DNA from: Hyphomonadaceae bacterium
Lineage (GTDB): Bacteria > Pseudomonadota > Alphaproteobacteria > Caulobacterales > Aquidulcibacteraceae
Length of the DNA stretch: 64,000 nucleotides
Assembly (NCBI GenBank): GCA_009773395.1
Contig: WRPI01000001.1
Coordinates: 472,425 to 536,424 of the forward strand
Direction: 5' to 3'
The position numbers were made by a program, and so were the translations under genes. The notes under the pieces were generated by a model, which was not told the DNA's origin, did not search any database, and worked only from the letters and a program-made list of their open reading frames with translations. Positions 39,152 through 48,937 of this stretch are shown piece after piece (position 1 is the first letter of the stretch; each line of letters begins with the position of its first letter).

Positions 39152-40105
39152 TTACGGGTTGCGAACTATTCTGAACCCAACATGTTGCATTCCGGTATTA
39201 ATTTCAACGGGGGTTCTGGCGGCGGGCCGATAACGTCCACAATAATTATCGCCGCAAAGGAAGCTCCCGCCGCGCGCGGTTTTCATGCCCGCTTGTTTGC
39301 CACGCTCGTCAACATAATCATCTTTTGTCAATTCCCAAACATTGCCAGCCATGTCGTAAAGCCCATAACCATTGGCGGCATAACAGCCGATTGGTGCAGT
39401 TCCCATATAGCCATCGTCCTTGGTGTTACTAATCGGGAAAATTCCTTGCCAGTGATTTGCCAAAGGCCGATTGCCTATGCCAGACTTGTTATTACCCCAA
39501 ACATAGTCTTTTGAAGCCAAGCCGCCGCGCGCGGCCCTTTCCCATTGAACTTCGGTTGGTAAATCGGCCCCCGCCCATTTTGCGTAAGCAAGTGCGTCTT
39601 CATAAGTGACTTGCACTACAGGGTGGTTTTCAAGCCCATCAATATTGGTATTTGGGCCCCCAGGGTGGCGCCAATTTGCACCGCGCCGAAATGCCCACCA
39701 TTTTGTAAAATCGCTTAGGTCAGTAACGTCGTCTTGCGGTGCGAATATTAATGCCCCCGCAGCTCGGTCTTCAGGCTTCAAGTCCGGGAACTCGGCGGCG
39801 CTTAATGGCCTCTCTGCGACGGTTACATAATTTGTTTGCGCTACAAATTGCGCAAATTGCTGGTTCGTAACCTCATGGGCACCAATTTCAAAGGCCGAGA
39901 CACTGGCTTCGCGCACTGGACGTTCTTCCAAATAGAAATTTTCCGACCCCATTTTGAATCGTCCAGCAGGAATTCGAACCATTTTGCCAACATTAAGTGT
40001 GCCAGTTTGAATGGCGCAAGTTTGGGCTTGCGCTGTTGTGAAATTGCCTTCTTTGCAAGCTGATAAAGCCAGAAATGCAAACCAAATCGCAATATATTTC
40101 CTCAT
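39152..40105 (-). CDS. formylglycine-generating enzyme family protein (sulfatase activator)
   Basis: 317 residues with a lipoprotein signal peptide (SACKEG, Cys17). The FGE-sulfatase domain is complete: IPAGRFKMGSENFYLEERPV, IGAHEVTNQQFAQFV, LPTEVQWERAARGG, GNVWELTKDDY, and the copper-site/active cysteines in SFLCGDNYCGRYRPAAR. Enzymes of this type convert the active-site cysteine of sulfatases to formylglycine using oxygen. The gene starts directly after the stop of the sulfatase gene (TAGATG), so the partner is almost certainly that sulfatase. An exported activator is notable, since activation normally precedes folding and export. Confidence 0.9.
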   Translation of the reverse strand: MRKYIAIWFAFLALSACKEGNFTTAQAQTCAIQTGTLNVGKMVRIPAGRFKMGSENFYLEERPVREASVSAFEIGAHEVTNQQFAQFVAQTNYVTVAERPLSAAEFPDLKPEDRAAGALIFAPQDDVTDLSDFTKWWAFRRGANWRHPGGPNTNIDGLENHPVVQVTYEDALAYAKWAGADLPTEVQWERAARGGLASKDYVWGNNKSGIGNRPLANHWQGIFPISNTKDDGYMGTAPIGCYAANGYGLYDMAGNVWELTKDDYVDERGKQAGMKTARGGSFLCGDNYCGRYRPAARTPVEINTGMQHVGFRIVRNP

Positions 40106-41662
40106 CTAATTTTCAGACGAAAGCGCCGAAGCGCCCAATCTGTCTCCTGATTGCCTTGGGGGGAAATCGCGAAGGCTTTGCTGGTGCGCCCGCATATATG
40201 GCGCGAACTGGTTTATTACCCACCGTTTTGATCTTGCCCATATTTCGTGATTAGCACCCTCTTGGGCGCGCTCAAACGGGTCCAGTTTGATATCGAACAA
40301 AAGGCCGCCAGGGATTCTTCTTAATTCGTCCACCCAATTTTCTTTAATCGCCAGATGGACTTTCCATTGATCCACCCTTATTGCCGCCAATTGGGTTTCG
40401 GCATAATAGAAAAATTCGTGGCGCTTTGATGCGCCTGTGCCAGATAGCATTTCGGCTTGATTATATCCGTCAATATTCACTTTGTAGTCCTTGCCGCCAA
40501 TATTCATGCCTGCCTTTAGTCTTGCGGCAATCGTGGTGTCTCCCAACATGCCAAGTAGTGTTGGCAACCAGTCTTCGGCTGTCATCATGCCCGTGCTAAT
40601 ACTGTCGGCAGGAATATGGCCTGGCCAGCGCACCAACATTGGCACCCGGAAACCACCTTCCCAAGTTGTGCCTTTTTGCCCGCGATATGACGCAGTTCCC
40701 GATTGCGGCCAGAATTGTAAATTAACACCATTGTCGCTGGTGAAAAGAACAATTGTATTTTGCGCTACACCCATTGAGTCCAATGAATTGAGAACATCGC
40801 CGACAATTGAATCAAGCTGCAATATTGCATCGGCGTAATCCCCATGGCCCGACCTGCCGCGCCAAGGTGCGCCAACTTTAATTGGTTGATGCATACGTGT
40901 TGGATTAAACCATAAGAAAAATGGCTTGTTTTTGGCTTTTTCGGCGCGCATCCAACTTATTGCGGCTTGGGCGAATTCTTCATCAACTCTTTGCATTCGC
41001 GCGGAATCCAATTGGCCCTTATCTTCGATTGTTTGCATACCTATTTTGCCAAAGCGCGGGTCAATTTGCGGATTATCAATCGTGGTTGCGTGGGTCAGAA
41101 GCATATTGCGCGGGCGGCCAACAAAATTTGGATTCTGTGGAAAGTCTGATTGCTCCATGACCTCCATCATATTCAAAGCGTATAACATGCCAAAAAAGAC
41201 ATCGAAACCATGGACAGTTGGCAAATGTTCATTTCTGTCGCCAATATGGTGTTTGCCGAATTGGCCAGTTGAATAGCCTCGCGCTTTTAATACCTCGGCA
41301 ATAGTTATGTCTTGGGCATTAATTCCAATTGGTGAACCAGGATTGCCAACCGTAGTTAAGCCTGTGCGGATTGGGTATTGACCAGTAAGGAATGCGGCGC
41401 GGCCCGCAGTGCAACTTGGTTGGCCATAATAATCGGCAATTGTCATGCCTTCTTTTGCCAATCTATCAATATTGGGCGTGCGAACCGCACCGACACCGCG
41501 ATGATAGGTCGAAAGGTCATATGGCGCGACATCATCAACCATAATTACCACAATATTTGGTGCGGCAACTTGCGATGCAACTGGAGTTGCGTGCGATGCG
41601 ATTGGCAGAAAACACTGTGCCATCGCCAATATGAACGCTATGAATTTTTTTGTCTTTTTCAA
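40106..41662 (-). CDS. exported arylsulfatase-type sulfatase
   Basis: 518 residues from the TTG at 41662, chosen because GGAG lies seven bases upstream and it opens on a good signal peptide (LKKTKKFIAFILAMAQCFLP). The alkaline-phosphatase-like sulfatase fold is clear: metal ligands in IVVIMVDDVAPYDL, the formylglycine motif C-x-A-x-R in QPSCTAGRAAFLTGQYPIR, and FTSDNGVN. The cysteine is the site the neighbouring formylglycine-generating enzyme would modify. Likely hydrolyses sulfate esters of organic matter such as algal polysaccharide or aryl sulfates; the true substrate is unknown. Confidence 0.92.
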   Translation of the reverse strand: MKKTKKFIAFILAMAQCFLPIASHATPVASQVAAPNIVVIMVDDVAPYDLSTYHRGVGAVRTPNIDRLAKEGMTIADYYGQPSCTAGRAAFLTGQYPIRTGLTTVGNPGSPIGINAQDITIAEVLKARGYSTGQFGKHHIGDRNEHLPTVHGFDVFFGMLYALNMMEVMEQSDFPQNPNFVGRPRNMLLTHATTIDNPQIDPRFGKIGMQTIEDKGQLDSARMQRVDEEFAQAAISWMRAEKAKNKPFFLWFNPTRMHQPIKVGAPWRGRSGHGDYADAILQLDSIVGDVLNSLDSMGVAQNTIVLFTSDNGVNLQFWPQSGTASYRGQKGTTWEGGFRVPMLVRWPGHIPADSISTGMMTAEDWLPTLLGMLGDTTIAARLKAGMNIGGKDYKVNIDGYNQAEMLSGTGASKRHEFFYYAETQLAAIRVDQWKVHLAIKENWVDELRRIPGGLLFDIKLDPFERAQEGANHEIWARSKRWVINQFAPYMRAHQQSLRDFPPRQSGDRLGASALSSEN

Positions 41663-41734
41663 TTTAATGCTCCGACCATAATTATTTGCTTGTTTTGCAA
41701 ACCTGCAAAAATTTCCGTACATTTTACTTTCAAT

Positions 41735-42469
41735 CTATCTTGGATTCACGCCTTTTGCCGCTGCCAATAGGCGTTGATATTCTGGGTCATTGTCCAATTG
41801 CGCCAAGACCGCATCGGCCAAATATCTGCCTGCTTCCAAATCTGATTGATAATGCACAGCGCATACAACGCGGCTGTAGCCATAATCGCGGCCTCGAGCC
41901 AATATTGCCGAAGCGTGCGCGGGTTCCACACGAGCCAAGATTTGCGCCGAAAGCCAGCCCCACCCCGAATGGCCAGAAGGGAAGCTAAATTCGCTTGGCG
42001 GAGTTGCAAGGCAAATACGCAAATCGGTAGCTGCAATAAACGGCCTTGGGCGAGCAAATTGTCGTTTTGATTCGCTGCTTGCCATGCTTAGCCTGCGCCC
42101 AGCATAAGCCATGAGAGCCAATATTTCGGGCCGATTTGCTGCGGTAAAACCATCACCAATAATTGGCCCATAGATTTTATAGACGTCGAATGAATTGTCT
42201 TGAATGGCTTGCGCCCAGCGCGCACTATTTTCAAGGCTTTGTAATTGGCGCACTTCTGCCATATCCGCACTATCAACTAAACCGCCTGCAACTGGCGGGG
42301 CTGGCAAAACTTGTGCCCAGTCATAGCCAGTGCTTTGGGCGGGGCTGGCAGCCGTATGAATTACACTCGCGGCAGCACCGACTTTGGTAGTTGTTGCGCA
42401 GGCCTGAAAACTGCTTGCCATAAGCAACAGTGCAACAATGGCGATTTTTTTGCGGGTTGTGATTGTCAT
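41735..42469 (-). CDS. class A nonspecific acid phosphatase lipoprotein (PAP2 superfamily)
   Basis: 244 residues from the ATG at 42469 (MTITTRKKIAIVALLLM), with a lipobox at SSFQAC. All three PAP2 motifs are present: K-x6-RP in KRQFARPRPF, PSGH in FSFPSGHSGWGW, and SR-x5-H-x3-D in SRVVCAVHYQSDLEAG. It removes phosphate from organic phosphoesters in the periplasm. It sits upstream of the sulfatase/activator pair on the same strand, so this stretch may serve scavenging of sulfate and phosphate esters. Confidence 0.92.
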   Translation of the reverse strand: MTITTRKKIAIVALLLMASSFQACATTTKVGAAASVIHTAASPAQSTGYDWAQVLPAPPVAGGLVDSADMAEVRQLQSLENSARWAQAIQDNSFDVYKIYGPIIGDGFTAANRPEILALMAYAGRRLSMASSESKRQFARPRPFIAATDLRICLATPPSEFSFPSGHSGWGWLSAQILARVEPAHASAILARGRDYGYSRVVCAVHYQSDLEAGRYLADAVLAQLDNDPEYQRLLAAAKGVNPR

Positions 42470-42621
42470 TTTCAATACCAACATGATTTTGCTTCAAAAC
42501 TCATGTTGGCATGGAAGATTTCGTTTGGCAAATAGTTTGTGACAGGCTTGAGGCTTAATATTTTGAGTTTCTTAACCAAAATCAACTTAAATACCAATCA
42601 CCAAAAGTGATAGGATACGCT

Positions 42622-44010
42622 ATGTTTAGTTTCGCAAAAAAAGCACCGATTTTGACTGAAGTTAAAAGCTTCACCGACGATTTGGCTAAACCGAAAATTG
42701 ATGAAACTTCGGTGCTTAGGAATGCCATTGAAGGCAAAGAGTTTTCGCTTAATGGCGTTTCATCCGAAATTAGTGCGCTAACGCGGCTCGCAGTCAACCG
42801 TTTTGCAGCAAGTGATAGAAATTCGCTCAAAGCTACCGTCGATTCGTCAGTTAGTGCGAGCCGAATTCAAGCCAGTATCGCGCGGGCTTATTCGGAAATA
42901 AGTGCCAGCGAACAAGAAACTGCGACCATGGCCGCAGCTATTGAAGAACTTGACGCTTCTATCCAGCAAATATCGGATTTGGCGAGTCGCACCGATGGTT
43001 CCCTTACTATTGCAGTTTCGCAAGCCGAAGCGGGGGTGGGCGAAGTATCAGACGCAGCAACAACTAGCCTTAATGTTACCGAAACCCTTTCGCGGGTCGA
43101 TACAGACTTGGAGCAATTAAACCTAGCGGCAAATGATATTCGCGATATGGCGGCGCAAATTGATGCCATTGCATCGCAAACAAATTTGCTTGCTTTGAAT
43201 GCAACCATTGAAGCCGCTCGGGCAGGCGAAGCTGGCAAAGGATTTGCCGTAGTTGCCCAAGAAGTCAAATCGCTTTCTGCACAAACCGCTAAGTCCACTG
43301 AAGACATTCGAGCAAGAATTGGTCGCTTGGAAAACGCTATGTCAAGTATTGTCACCGCGATTGGTCAGGCTAAATCCGCCGCAATTGCTGCGCAAAGTGC
43401 CTCGACTAAAGCAAATAATAGTGTTGCCAGTGCTGCAATGCAGGTGAAAGAAGGGGCCGAAGCCGTTGCAAATATCGCCCATGTTCTGGGTGAACAAACC
43501 AATGCAGTTAGCGAGCTGAGCCAAGGAGTGAGCAGGGCTTCACAACATGCTAATAAAGGCCGTGAATTTATAGACGAAACCGTAAAAGTAGTCGCGCAAA
43601 CCGAGGAACAAATAACACAGCAATTTGCAGAGCTTGATAAAATGAGTATCGCCAATTATGTGCTTTATCGCGCCAAATCCGACCATGTTTTGTGGAAAAA
43701 GAATCTTGCGGGTATGTTATCGGGGCTAAGAGGTTTGCAAGAAAGCGAACTTGCGGATCACCACAATTGCCGCCTTGGGAAATGGTGGGATAATTTTAAG
43801 GCAGAGGCGCAGAACTTGTCGCCTAATTTCTTAGGCATTGAAGCACCGCATAAAAGAGTGCATGAAAATGGTAAATTGGCGGCGCGTTTGTTCAATGAAG
43901 GCGACAAATCAGGTGCAATTGCTGCTTTTGAAGCGATGGATGCAGCTTCATTGGAAGTTATTGCATTGCTCGATGCATTAATAGCCGAAACCGAGGCGAG
44001 GGCCGCTTAG
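42622..44010 (+). CDS. soluble methyl-accepting chemotaxis-like receptor with C-terminal CZB domain
   Basis: 462 residues from the ATG at 42622, preceded by AGGATACGCT. No transmembrane helix, so a cytoplasmic receptor. The signalling hairpin core is clear at [22 protein letters not shown] and [19 protein letters not shown]. The C-terminal 110 residues form a chemoreceptor zinc-binding (CZB) domain with the ligand pattern [20 protein letters not shown] and [14 protein letters not shown] receptors sense zinc or oxidants such as hypochlorite. No che genes are adjacent. The gene is followed by a large inverted repeat. Confidence 0.92.
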   Translation: MFSFAKKAPILTEVKSFTDDLAKPKIDETSVLRNAIEGKEFSLNGVSSEISALTRLAVNRFAASDRNSLKATVDSSVSASRIQASIARAYSEISASEQETATMAAAIEELDASIQQISDLASRTDGSLTIAVSQAEAGVGEVSDAATTSLNVTETLSRVDTDLEQLNLAANDIRDMAAQIDAIASQTNLLALNATIEAARAGEAGKGFAVVAQEVKSLSAQTAKSTEDIRARIGRLENAMSSIVTAIGQAKSAAIAAQSASTKANNSVASAAMQVKEGAEAVANIAHVLGEQTNAVSELSQGVSRASQHANKGREFIDETVKVVAQTEEQITQQFAELDKMSIANYVLYRAKSDHVLWKKNLAGMLSGLRGLQESELADHHNCRLGKWWDNFKAEAQNLSPNFLGIEAPHKRVHENGKLAARLFNEGDKSGAIAAFEAMDAASLEVIALLDALIAETEARAA

Positions 44011-44012
44011 GC

Positions 44013-44165
44013 CATGAACTCACTAAAAAGTGCGAAAATCCGCTAAAATGGCTTCATATTGAACGCGAATTTCACTCAAAGAGGGGATAAACCCTCTTTT
44101 CGCAAACTTCGCGCCCACTATTTTGCCATTTTTACGGCTTTTTCACTCTTTTTAATGAGTCCATG
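44013..44165. repeat. large nested inverted repeat between convergent genes
   Basis: Arms 44013-44052 and 44125-44165 pair imperfectly over about 40 bases (CATGAACTCACTAAAAAG against CTTTTTAATGAGTCCATG). Inside them CGCGAA/TTCGCG and then AAAGAGGG/CCCTCTTT form nested stems. The whole 150 bases could fold as one long hairpin. It fills the gap between the receptor stop and the stop of the convergent EEP gene, so it may work as a bidirectional terminator or be a mobile inverted-repeat element. Confidence 0.7.
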
Positions 44166-44167
44166 AC

Positions 44168-45019
44168 CTAGTTCGAAACCAATTCCGAAACAATTGGAAA
44201 ATGATCCGACGGATAATGGCCGTCATAAAGCCGAGTTATTATCTCGCTTGATTTTACAATAAAATTATCACTGGCAAAAATATAATCGATTTTATTGCCG
44301 GCCCTTAAATCACGTCCAAAGCCATTGAAGCTCATATCGCCACCTTGATGGGGTGTTTGGCTTGCTATGGCAGTGTCTCGCAATTTTTCGCTCAAAGCGA
44401 CATGGCCATCAAACCCGGGCCGATCATTGAAATCACCCGTTAGGATTATTGGCTCTCCTTGGTGTTTGGAGGCCTCAGCCAAAACCACCAAAGCTGATTG
44501 AAGGCGTGCGATGCGGCCTTCGTGGTCGAAATGGGCATTGTAGAAATTGATTATTTTATTGGATTGTTTGTCGCGCAGCCGAGAAATTGTAAGTGTGCGG
44601 CGAAACCTTGCGTCCCAGCCTAATGATGATTGATCGGGGGTCGGCGATAGCCAAATGGTGCTTTTTTCCAAAACTTCAAAACGTGATTTGCGAACAAATA
44701 TAGTATTACGCTCGCCGCGATCCCCTTCTTCTCGACCAATGCCATAGGCCTCAAACCCATTTAGCAAACCCATTAAATCATCAATTTGAAACTGCTCGGC
44801 TTCTTGGAAACCAATAATATCGGCACCCGATTTTTCGATAATATCTGCAACCATTGCCTTGCGCTTTGACCAATGATTGACGTCGGTTGGTTGTTCGCAA
44901 TAACCGCAACGAATATTAAAACTCATGACTTTGATTGAATTTATTGGCACCCAAAGCGATGCGCAGGTTGCCAAAAATGACAATAATATTCCCAAAATGC
45001 CAAATTTTACCAATTTCAT
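44168..45019 (-). CDS. secreted endonuclease/exonuclease/phosphatase family protein
   Basis: 283 residues. The signal peptide or N-terminal anchor spans about 1-22 (ATCAS may be a lipobox). EEP-fold residues: VMSFNIRCG, GADIIGFQEAEQFQ (metal-binding Glu), NAHFDHEGRIAR, ILTGDFNDRPG and the terminal catalytic pair in YPSDHFPIVSE. Relatives hydrolyse phosphodiesters in nucleic acids, phospholipids or inositol phosphates. It is 9 bases downstream of the S9 peptidase gene, so the two are probably cotranscribed. Substrate is not deducible. Confidence 0.9.
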   Translation of the reverse strand: MKLVKFGILGILLSFLATCASLWVPINSIKVMSFNIRCGYCEQPTDVNHWSKRKAMVADIIEKSGADIIGFQEAEQFQIDDLMGLLNGFEAYGIGREEGDRGERNTIFVRKSRFEVLEKSTIWLSPTPDQSSLGWDARFRRTLTISRLRDKQSNKIINFYNAHFDHEGRIARLQSALVVLAEASKHQGEPIILTGDFNDRPGFDGHVALSEKLRDTAIASQTPHQGGDMSFNGFGRDLRAGNKIDYIFASDNFIVKSSEIITRLYDGHYPSDHFPIVSELVSN

Positions 45020-45028
45020 TTTTCTGTC

Positions 45029-47002
45029 CTAATGTTGGGTTGCAGAAGCGCCGATGTGTTCTTCTAAGAATTTTTCAATTTCTTCGAGGGTTTGTAAGCG
45101 CGTGGGGCCTAGTGATAGCCAATGGTCGCCGTGGCGCATTTCAACCAGCTTGAAGGGCTTTCCAACACGCCGAAGCGCATCCGCCATGGCTTCTGATTGG
45201 TGAAAATCAACGACTGTATCATCACGGCCATGCAGTAATAATATTGGCGCTTTGATTGTCTCAATATGGCGGCGCGGCGAACCAAATTCCATCGCATCTC
45301 TATCATAAGGGCCAATATGGTCACGCCAATAATTATTGCCATCAATATTTATCATTTCGCCAAGATCTGAAATGCCCGCGAACGAAACCACACATTGAAA
45401 TAAATCTGGGCTTGCAGTTGCAGCTTGAAGCGCGACATAGCCGCCATATGAAGCGCCAACAATGCAAGTTCGGCGTGGATTAGTATATCCTTCGCGCACC
45501 GCCCAAGCCAAAGCATCACTGACATCATCTTGCATCCTTTTGCCCCATTGACGCCGACCTGCATCGGCAAAAGCCCGCCCAAACCCTGATGAGCCGCGAA
45601 ATTGCGGTTGAATAACCAAATAACCACGCGATGCCATAAATTGTGCCCACCAATTAAAATATGGTTCATCACGTGCTTCAGGGCCACCATGCGGAAAAAT
45701 AATTGTCGGTAAATTGGTTGGGTCTTCTATATTTGGCGGCACTGTCACATATACTGGAATATCAACACCATCGCGGGATTTATACATCATTGTAAAAACC
45801 GGCCCCATTGCAACATTGTTTAATGTTGGCATTGTTGCACCAATTGATAACAGGCGCGTGGTTGTGGCGTCATAAACAAAATAGGCAGTTGGTATTGTAT
45901 CAGAGCCAATTGCGATAATGATTTTATTCATATCTTGGCTGAAATTAACAATATTTACGGTCTTATTTGGAAAACGAGCATCAAGTGTGGTTTGAATTTG
46001 CTGTAATTTTGGCTCAAGCCACCTCGTTACTGGTTGAATGCCGCCCATATTGACGCCTATAAAATGGCCGTTCCACGGGTTTTCAATTGTGCCGTCTATT
46101 GGTGTGTCATTTGATTTAACAACATCAGTTATTGCGCCAGTTTCCATATTTATTGCTTCAATGGCACCAAAATTTGAGCCATAATTGCGCCAAATAAGCG
46201 GTTGTCCGTTGGCATTTAGGCCGACGAAACTAAATGCTGGTAATGGCGTATCGCTTTCGCTTAGTACTTCGCGCCAATCACTGCCATTTCGTACGTAAAC
46301 CTTGCTTATTTTTCTATCATAATCGAAATCAATGCGCGAAATAGTGGTTCCATCGTCGTCCATTTGCCAATCCGAAGAATGGTCAATTGCCATTTGGACA
46401 GTTTTTGGGTTTCGATCTCCTATTTCAATTTTCCGCACCCCCCATCGTCCCTCAAAATTACGGTAGGGCCCTAGATTTCCTGATAAGTAGTAAATAGAGT
46501 CAGGGTAACTAGGCCTAAACTGAAAGTTGCGGGGGTGAGCTTCTGAACCAAAGACCATAGAGGTTTTTGCCGTCACATTTACCAATAGAGTCTGTATTGG
46601 GTCTCTCACATTTCTATTTTGCCTGTGGCCAAAGTTAATTGTTTTGTATTCTGAAATAAATAAATTGCCATTAAGTGCAAATCGCAAATCGCTAAGCTTT
46701 GTAGGAAACTTAGCATTATCTTGGCTTGCGCTCATATCTTGAAACCTCTGGTCTAATGGAACCACAAATGTGCCGCCAGTGGCTAAATTGACAATTTTTA
46801 CCTCATAATTACCACTTTCATTAAGCGCACCATAAGCAATAATATTACCATCAGCGGAAATGGTTGGCATGATAATTTTTGGAAGTGCCGCGTATGCTGG
46901 GACTGGGGCTGGCTGCGGGCGGGCGGTTTGTGCCGAAGCGGTTTGCGTCAGGCCAAGCGCAATCACAAATAATATCCACACCATTTTATAGAAATGCCGC
47001 AT
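45029..47002 (-). CDS. exported S9 family (prolyl oligopeptidase) peptidase
   Basis: 657 residues with a signal peptide (about 1-24, ASAQ). An N-terminal beta-propeller-like part (to about 390) precedes an alpha/beta hydrolase domain: PTIIFPHGGPEARD, the serine nucleophile in VGASYGGYVALQA, aspartate in LLHGRDDTVVDFHQSE and histidine in RHGDHWL. It cleaves short peptides, usually after proline or with acyl-aminoacyl specificity. Located before the EEP gene on the same strand. Base composition is like its neighbours except a slightly AT-rich start. Confidence 0.92.
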   Translation of the reverse strand: MRHFYKMVWILFVIALGLTQTASAQTARPQPAPVPAYAALPKIIMPTISADGNIIAYGALNESGNYEVKIVNLATGGTFVVPLDQRFQDMSASQDNAKFPTKLSDLRFALNGNLFISEYKTINFGHRQNRNVRDPIQTLLVNVTAKTSMVFGSEAHPRNFQFRPSYPDSIYYLSGNLGPYRNFEGRWGVRKIEIGDRNPKTVQMAIDHSSDWQMDDDGTTISRIDFDYDRKISKVYVRNGSDWREVLSESDTPLPAFSFVGLNANGQPLIWRNYGSNFGAIEAINMETGAITDVVKSNDTPIDGTIENPWNGHFIGVNMGGIQPVTRWLEPKLQQIQTTLDARFPNKTVNIVNFSQDMNKIIIAIGSDTIPTAYFVYDATTTRLLSIGATMPTLNNVAMGPVFTMMYKSRDGVDIPVYVTVPPNIEDPTNLPTIIFPHGGPEARDEPYFNWWAQFMASRGYLVIQPQFRGSSGFGRAFADAGRRQWGKRMQDDVSDALAWAVREGYTNPRRTCIVGASYGGYVALQAATASPDLFQCVVSFAGISDLGEMINIDGNNYWRDHIGPYDRDAMEFGSPRRHIETIKAPILLLHGRDDTVVDFHQSEAMADALRRVGKPFKLVEMRHGDHWLSLGPTRLQTLEEIEKFLEEHIGASATQH

Positions 47003-47180
47003 TTCAGCCCCTGCTCACCAAACTTAAGTGAAGCTAACCTAAAATGGTAGCGTTTCCAAGCTAAAGTTTGCTTTGGGGTGTAAAGGAGCAAAGCTAGCGG
47101 CCTAAGGCAGTTTCTTAAAAGGAAAAATGTCAACTAAAATGAAAAACCACGCTTTTTTATTTTCGTTGTTGTATTGGTAG

Positions 47181-47224
47181 CAGGTCTCTGAGTGACGAGC
47201 GTCAGCGAGGAAGGTGGAGACCTG
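47181..47224. repeat. hairpin next to tRNA-Gly
   Basis: CAGGTCTC (47181-47188) and GAGACCTG (47217-47224) are perfect 8-bp arms around a loop with GACGAGCGTC. It starts 12 bases past the tRNA 3' end on the transcribed strand. There is no T-run, so a simple terminator is unlikely; it resembles a REP-type palindrome. Confidence 0.55.
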
Positions 47225-47235
47225 AACGATAGGTT

Positions 47236-47310
47236 TGGAGCGGGCGATGAGAGTCGAACTCACGACATCTACCTTGGCAAGGTAGCGCTCTACCACTGAG
47301 CTACGCCCGC
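47236..47310 (-). tRNA. tRNA-Gly (anticodon GCC)
   Basis: On the minus strand the sequence folds into a standard cloverleaf: acceptor GCGGGCG/CGCCCGC, D arm GCTC...GAGC, anticodon arm CTACC-TTGCCAA-GGTAG with anticodon GCC, and a T arm with loop TTCGACT. CCA is encoded at 47236-47238. The 441-base gap 47003-47443 around it otherwise contains only the hairpin at 47181-47224 and A/T-rich sequence. Confidence 0.97.
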
Positions 47311-47443
47311 ATCCTTCATTACTAGGATAAATTCACTAGCAAGGGGGCGGATATGGCAAAACAATTTAGTTTGCGCAAGAGGCTAGTTGCAATTTAGCTG
47401 ATTCTTTCCTTGAATCTTTGTGCAATTTTTCGTCTAAGACGCC

Positions 47444-47980
47444 ATGACCCAAGAGAAAGCCACAAGAGAAGAACTTTTTGCCCTTTTTGATGATTTGGGA
47501 ATTGCCCATAAAACTATGTATCATCGGCGGGTTTTTACAGTTGAAGAAGGTGATGACATTAAATCACAAATCGCTGGTGCGCATAGTAAAAACCTGTTCT
47601 TAAAAGACAAAAATGGCGCGTTTTTCCTTATTTGCGCATTGGGCGAAACTTCAATCAAACTCAACCAACTTCACAAAGCCATTGGCTGCGCGCGCCTTAG
47701 CTTTGGCACCGAAGACAAATTATGGGAAATATTGGGAATAACACCAGGTTCAGTGACGCTTTTTGCTTTGATAAATGACAAAGCCAAACGGATTTCACTT
47801 ATATTGGACAAAGCACTTTTTGAAAGCGAATTGGTGAATTTTCACCCGCTTTTGAATGACGCAACCACCACTATATCCCGCGACGATATGTTGAAGTTTG
47901 TGAGAAATTGGGGCGGCTTTGCGCGGCTCGCTGATTTTTCACATGAAGTTGCAACAATTGAAGTTTTACCGCTTGAATAG
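47444..47980 (+). CDS. YbaK/ProX-like Ala-tRNA(Pro) editing domain protein
   Basis: 178 residues, one trans-editing domain. It deacylates alanyl-tRNA(Pro) made in error by prolyl-tRNA synthetase (ProXp-ala/PrdX type). Family features are MYHRRVFTVEEG, SKNLFLKDKNGAFFLICA with the lysine of the catalytic region, KAIGCARLSFGTEDKLWEIL and ITPGSVTLFALIND. The FHPLLNDATTTIS block near the end is typical of the ProXp-ala subgroup. It is 52 bases upstream of the CnoX-like gene on the same strand. Confidence 0.92.
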   Translation: MTQEKATREELFALFDDLGIAHKTMYHRRVFTVEEGDDIKSQIAGAHSKNLFLKDKNGAFFLICALGETSIKLNQLHKAIGCARLSFGTEDKLWEILGITPGSVTLFALINDKAKRISLILDKALFESELVNFHPLLNDATTTISRDDMLKFVRNWGGFARLADFSHEVATIEVLPLE

Positions 47981-48032
47981 CAATATTGCAGCACTATATT
48001 AGCAAGTATGAATATAAACTTGTGAGGCATAA

Positions 48033-48917
48033 ATGGCCAATTCAGACTTAGTCAAAGACATTACCGACGCCCATTTTGCCAGCGATGTTATCGAGGCGTC
48101 AGATACAGTTCCGGTTTTAGTGGATTTTTGGGCGCCTTGGTGTGGCCCATGCCGAACTTTGGGCCCAGCGATTGAAAGTGTTGTCCAGTCTTATGGCGGC
48201 AAAGTGAAATTGGTCAAAATAAACATTGACCAAAACCCGCATTATGCCGGCCAATTGGGGGTTAAATCCATACCTGCGGTTTTTGCTTTCAAAAAAGGGC
48301 AGGCTGTTGATGGTTTTATGGGTGCATTGCCAGCCAGCCAGATTAAGGCATTTGTTGATAAATTGGTTGGCAGCGGCAGTGACAGCGGTGATGGCGTTGA
48401 AAAAATCTTGGCATCTGCCGAAGAAAGCCTAAGCCTCGATGATATTGGCGGCGCTGCCCAAAGCTATGCGCAAGTTTTGCAAATTGACAGTGCAAATCTA
48501 AAAGCCTTAGTTGGCCTTGCACATTGTTACCTAAAAGGTGACGACATAGAAAAAGCATCAGAACTTTTGGCGCAAATTCCAGCAGATAAAGCCAGTGAAA
48601 GCGAAGTGGTTGCACTACGCGCCCTTATTTCTTTGTCGCATGATGCACAAGGCGCGGCCGAACCAAAAGAACTTTTGACCATATTGCGCGGTAATCAGGA
48701 GGATTTTCAGGCGCGTTTTGATTTGGCTCGCGCCTATATCAAACACGGTGATTTCGAAGGCGCGATTGAGGCGCTGTTTGTTATTATGAATCGCGATCTC
48801 GATTGGAATCAAAAACAAGCAAGGCATTTATTGTTGAAAATATTTGATGCTTTGGGCAATAATTCGGAAATCACCAAAGCAGGTCGCAGACGCCTATCAA
48901 GCCTTTTGTTTTCTTAA
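48033..48917 (+). CDS. CnoX-like thioredoxin fused to TPR domain
   Basis: 294 residues. The N-terminal thioredoxin domain (to about 112) has an intact redox site [14 protein letters not shown] and the cis-proline in [13 protein letters not shown]-like helices follow (about 120-290; [26 protein letters not shown] and others). In Caulobacter the homologue CnoX retains the C-x-x-C and protects clients from oxidation before handing them to GroEL; in E. coli the cysteine pair is lost. It probably has this holdase role. 20 bases to the Trm112-like gene. Confidence 0.92.
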   Translation: MANSDLVKDITDAHFASDVIEASDTVPVLVDFWAPWCGPCRTLGPAIESVVQSYGGKVKLVKINIDQNPHYAGQLGVKSIPAVFAFKKGQAVDGFMGALPASQIKAFVDKLVGSGSDSGDGVEKILASAEESLSLDDIGGAAQSYAQVLQIDSANLKALVGLAHCYLKGDDIEKASELLAQIPADKASESEVVALRALISLSHDAQGAAEPKELLTILRGNQEDFQARFDLARAYIKHGDFEGAIEALFVIMNRDLDWNQKQARHLLLKIFDALGNNSEITKAGRRRLSSLLFS

Positions 48918-48937
48918 GGTTACGGTATAATGCCTTG

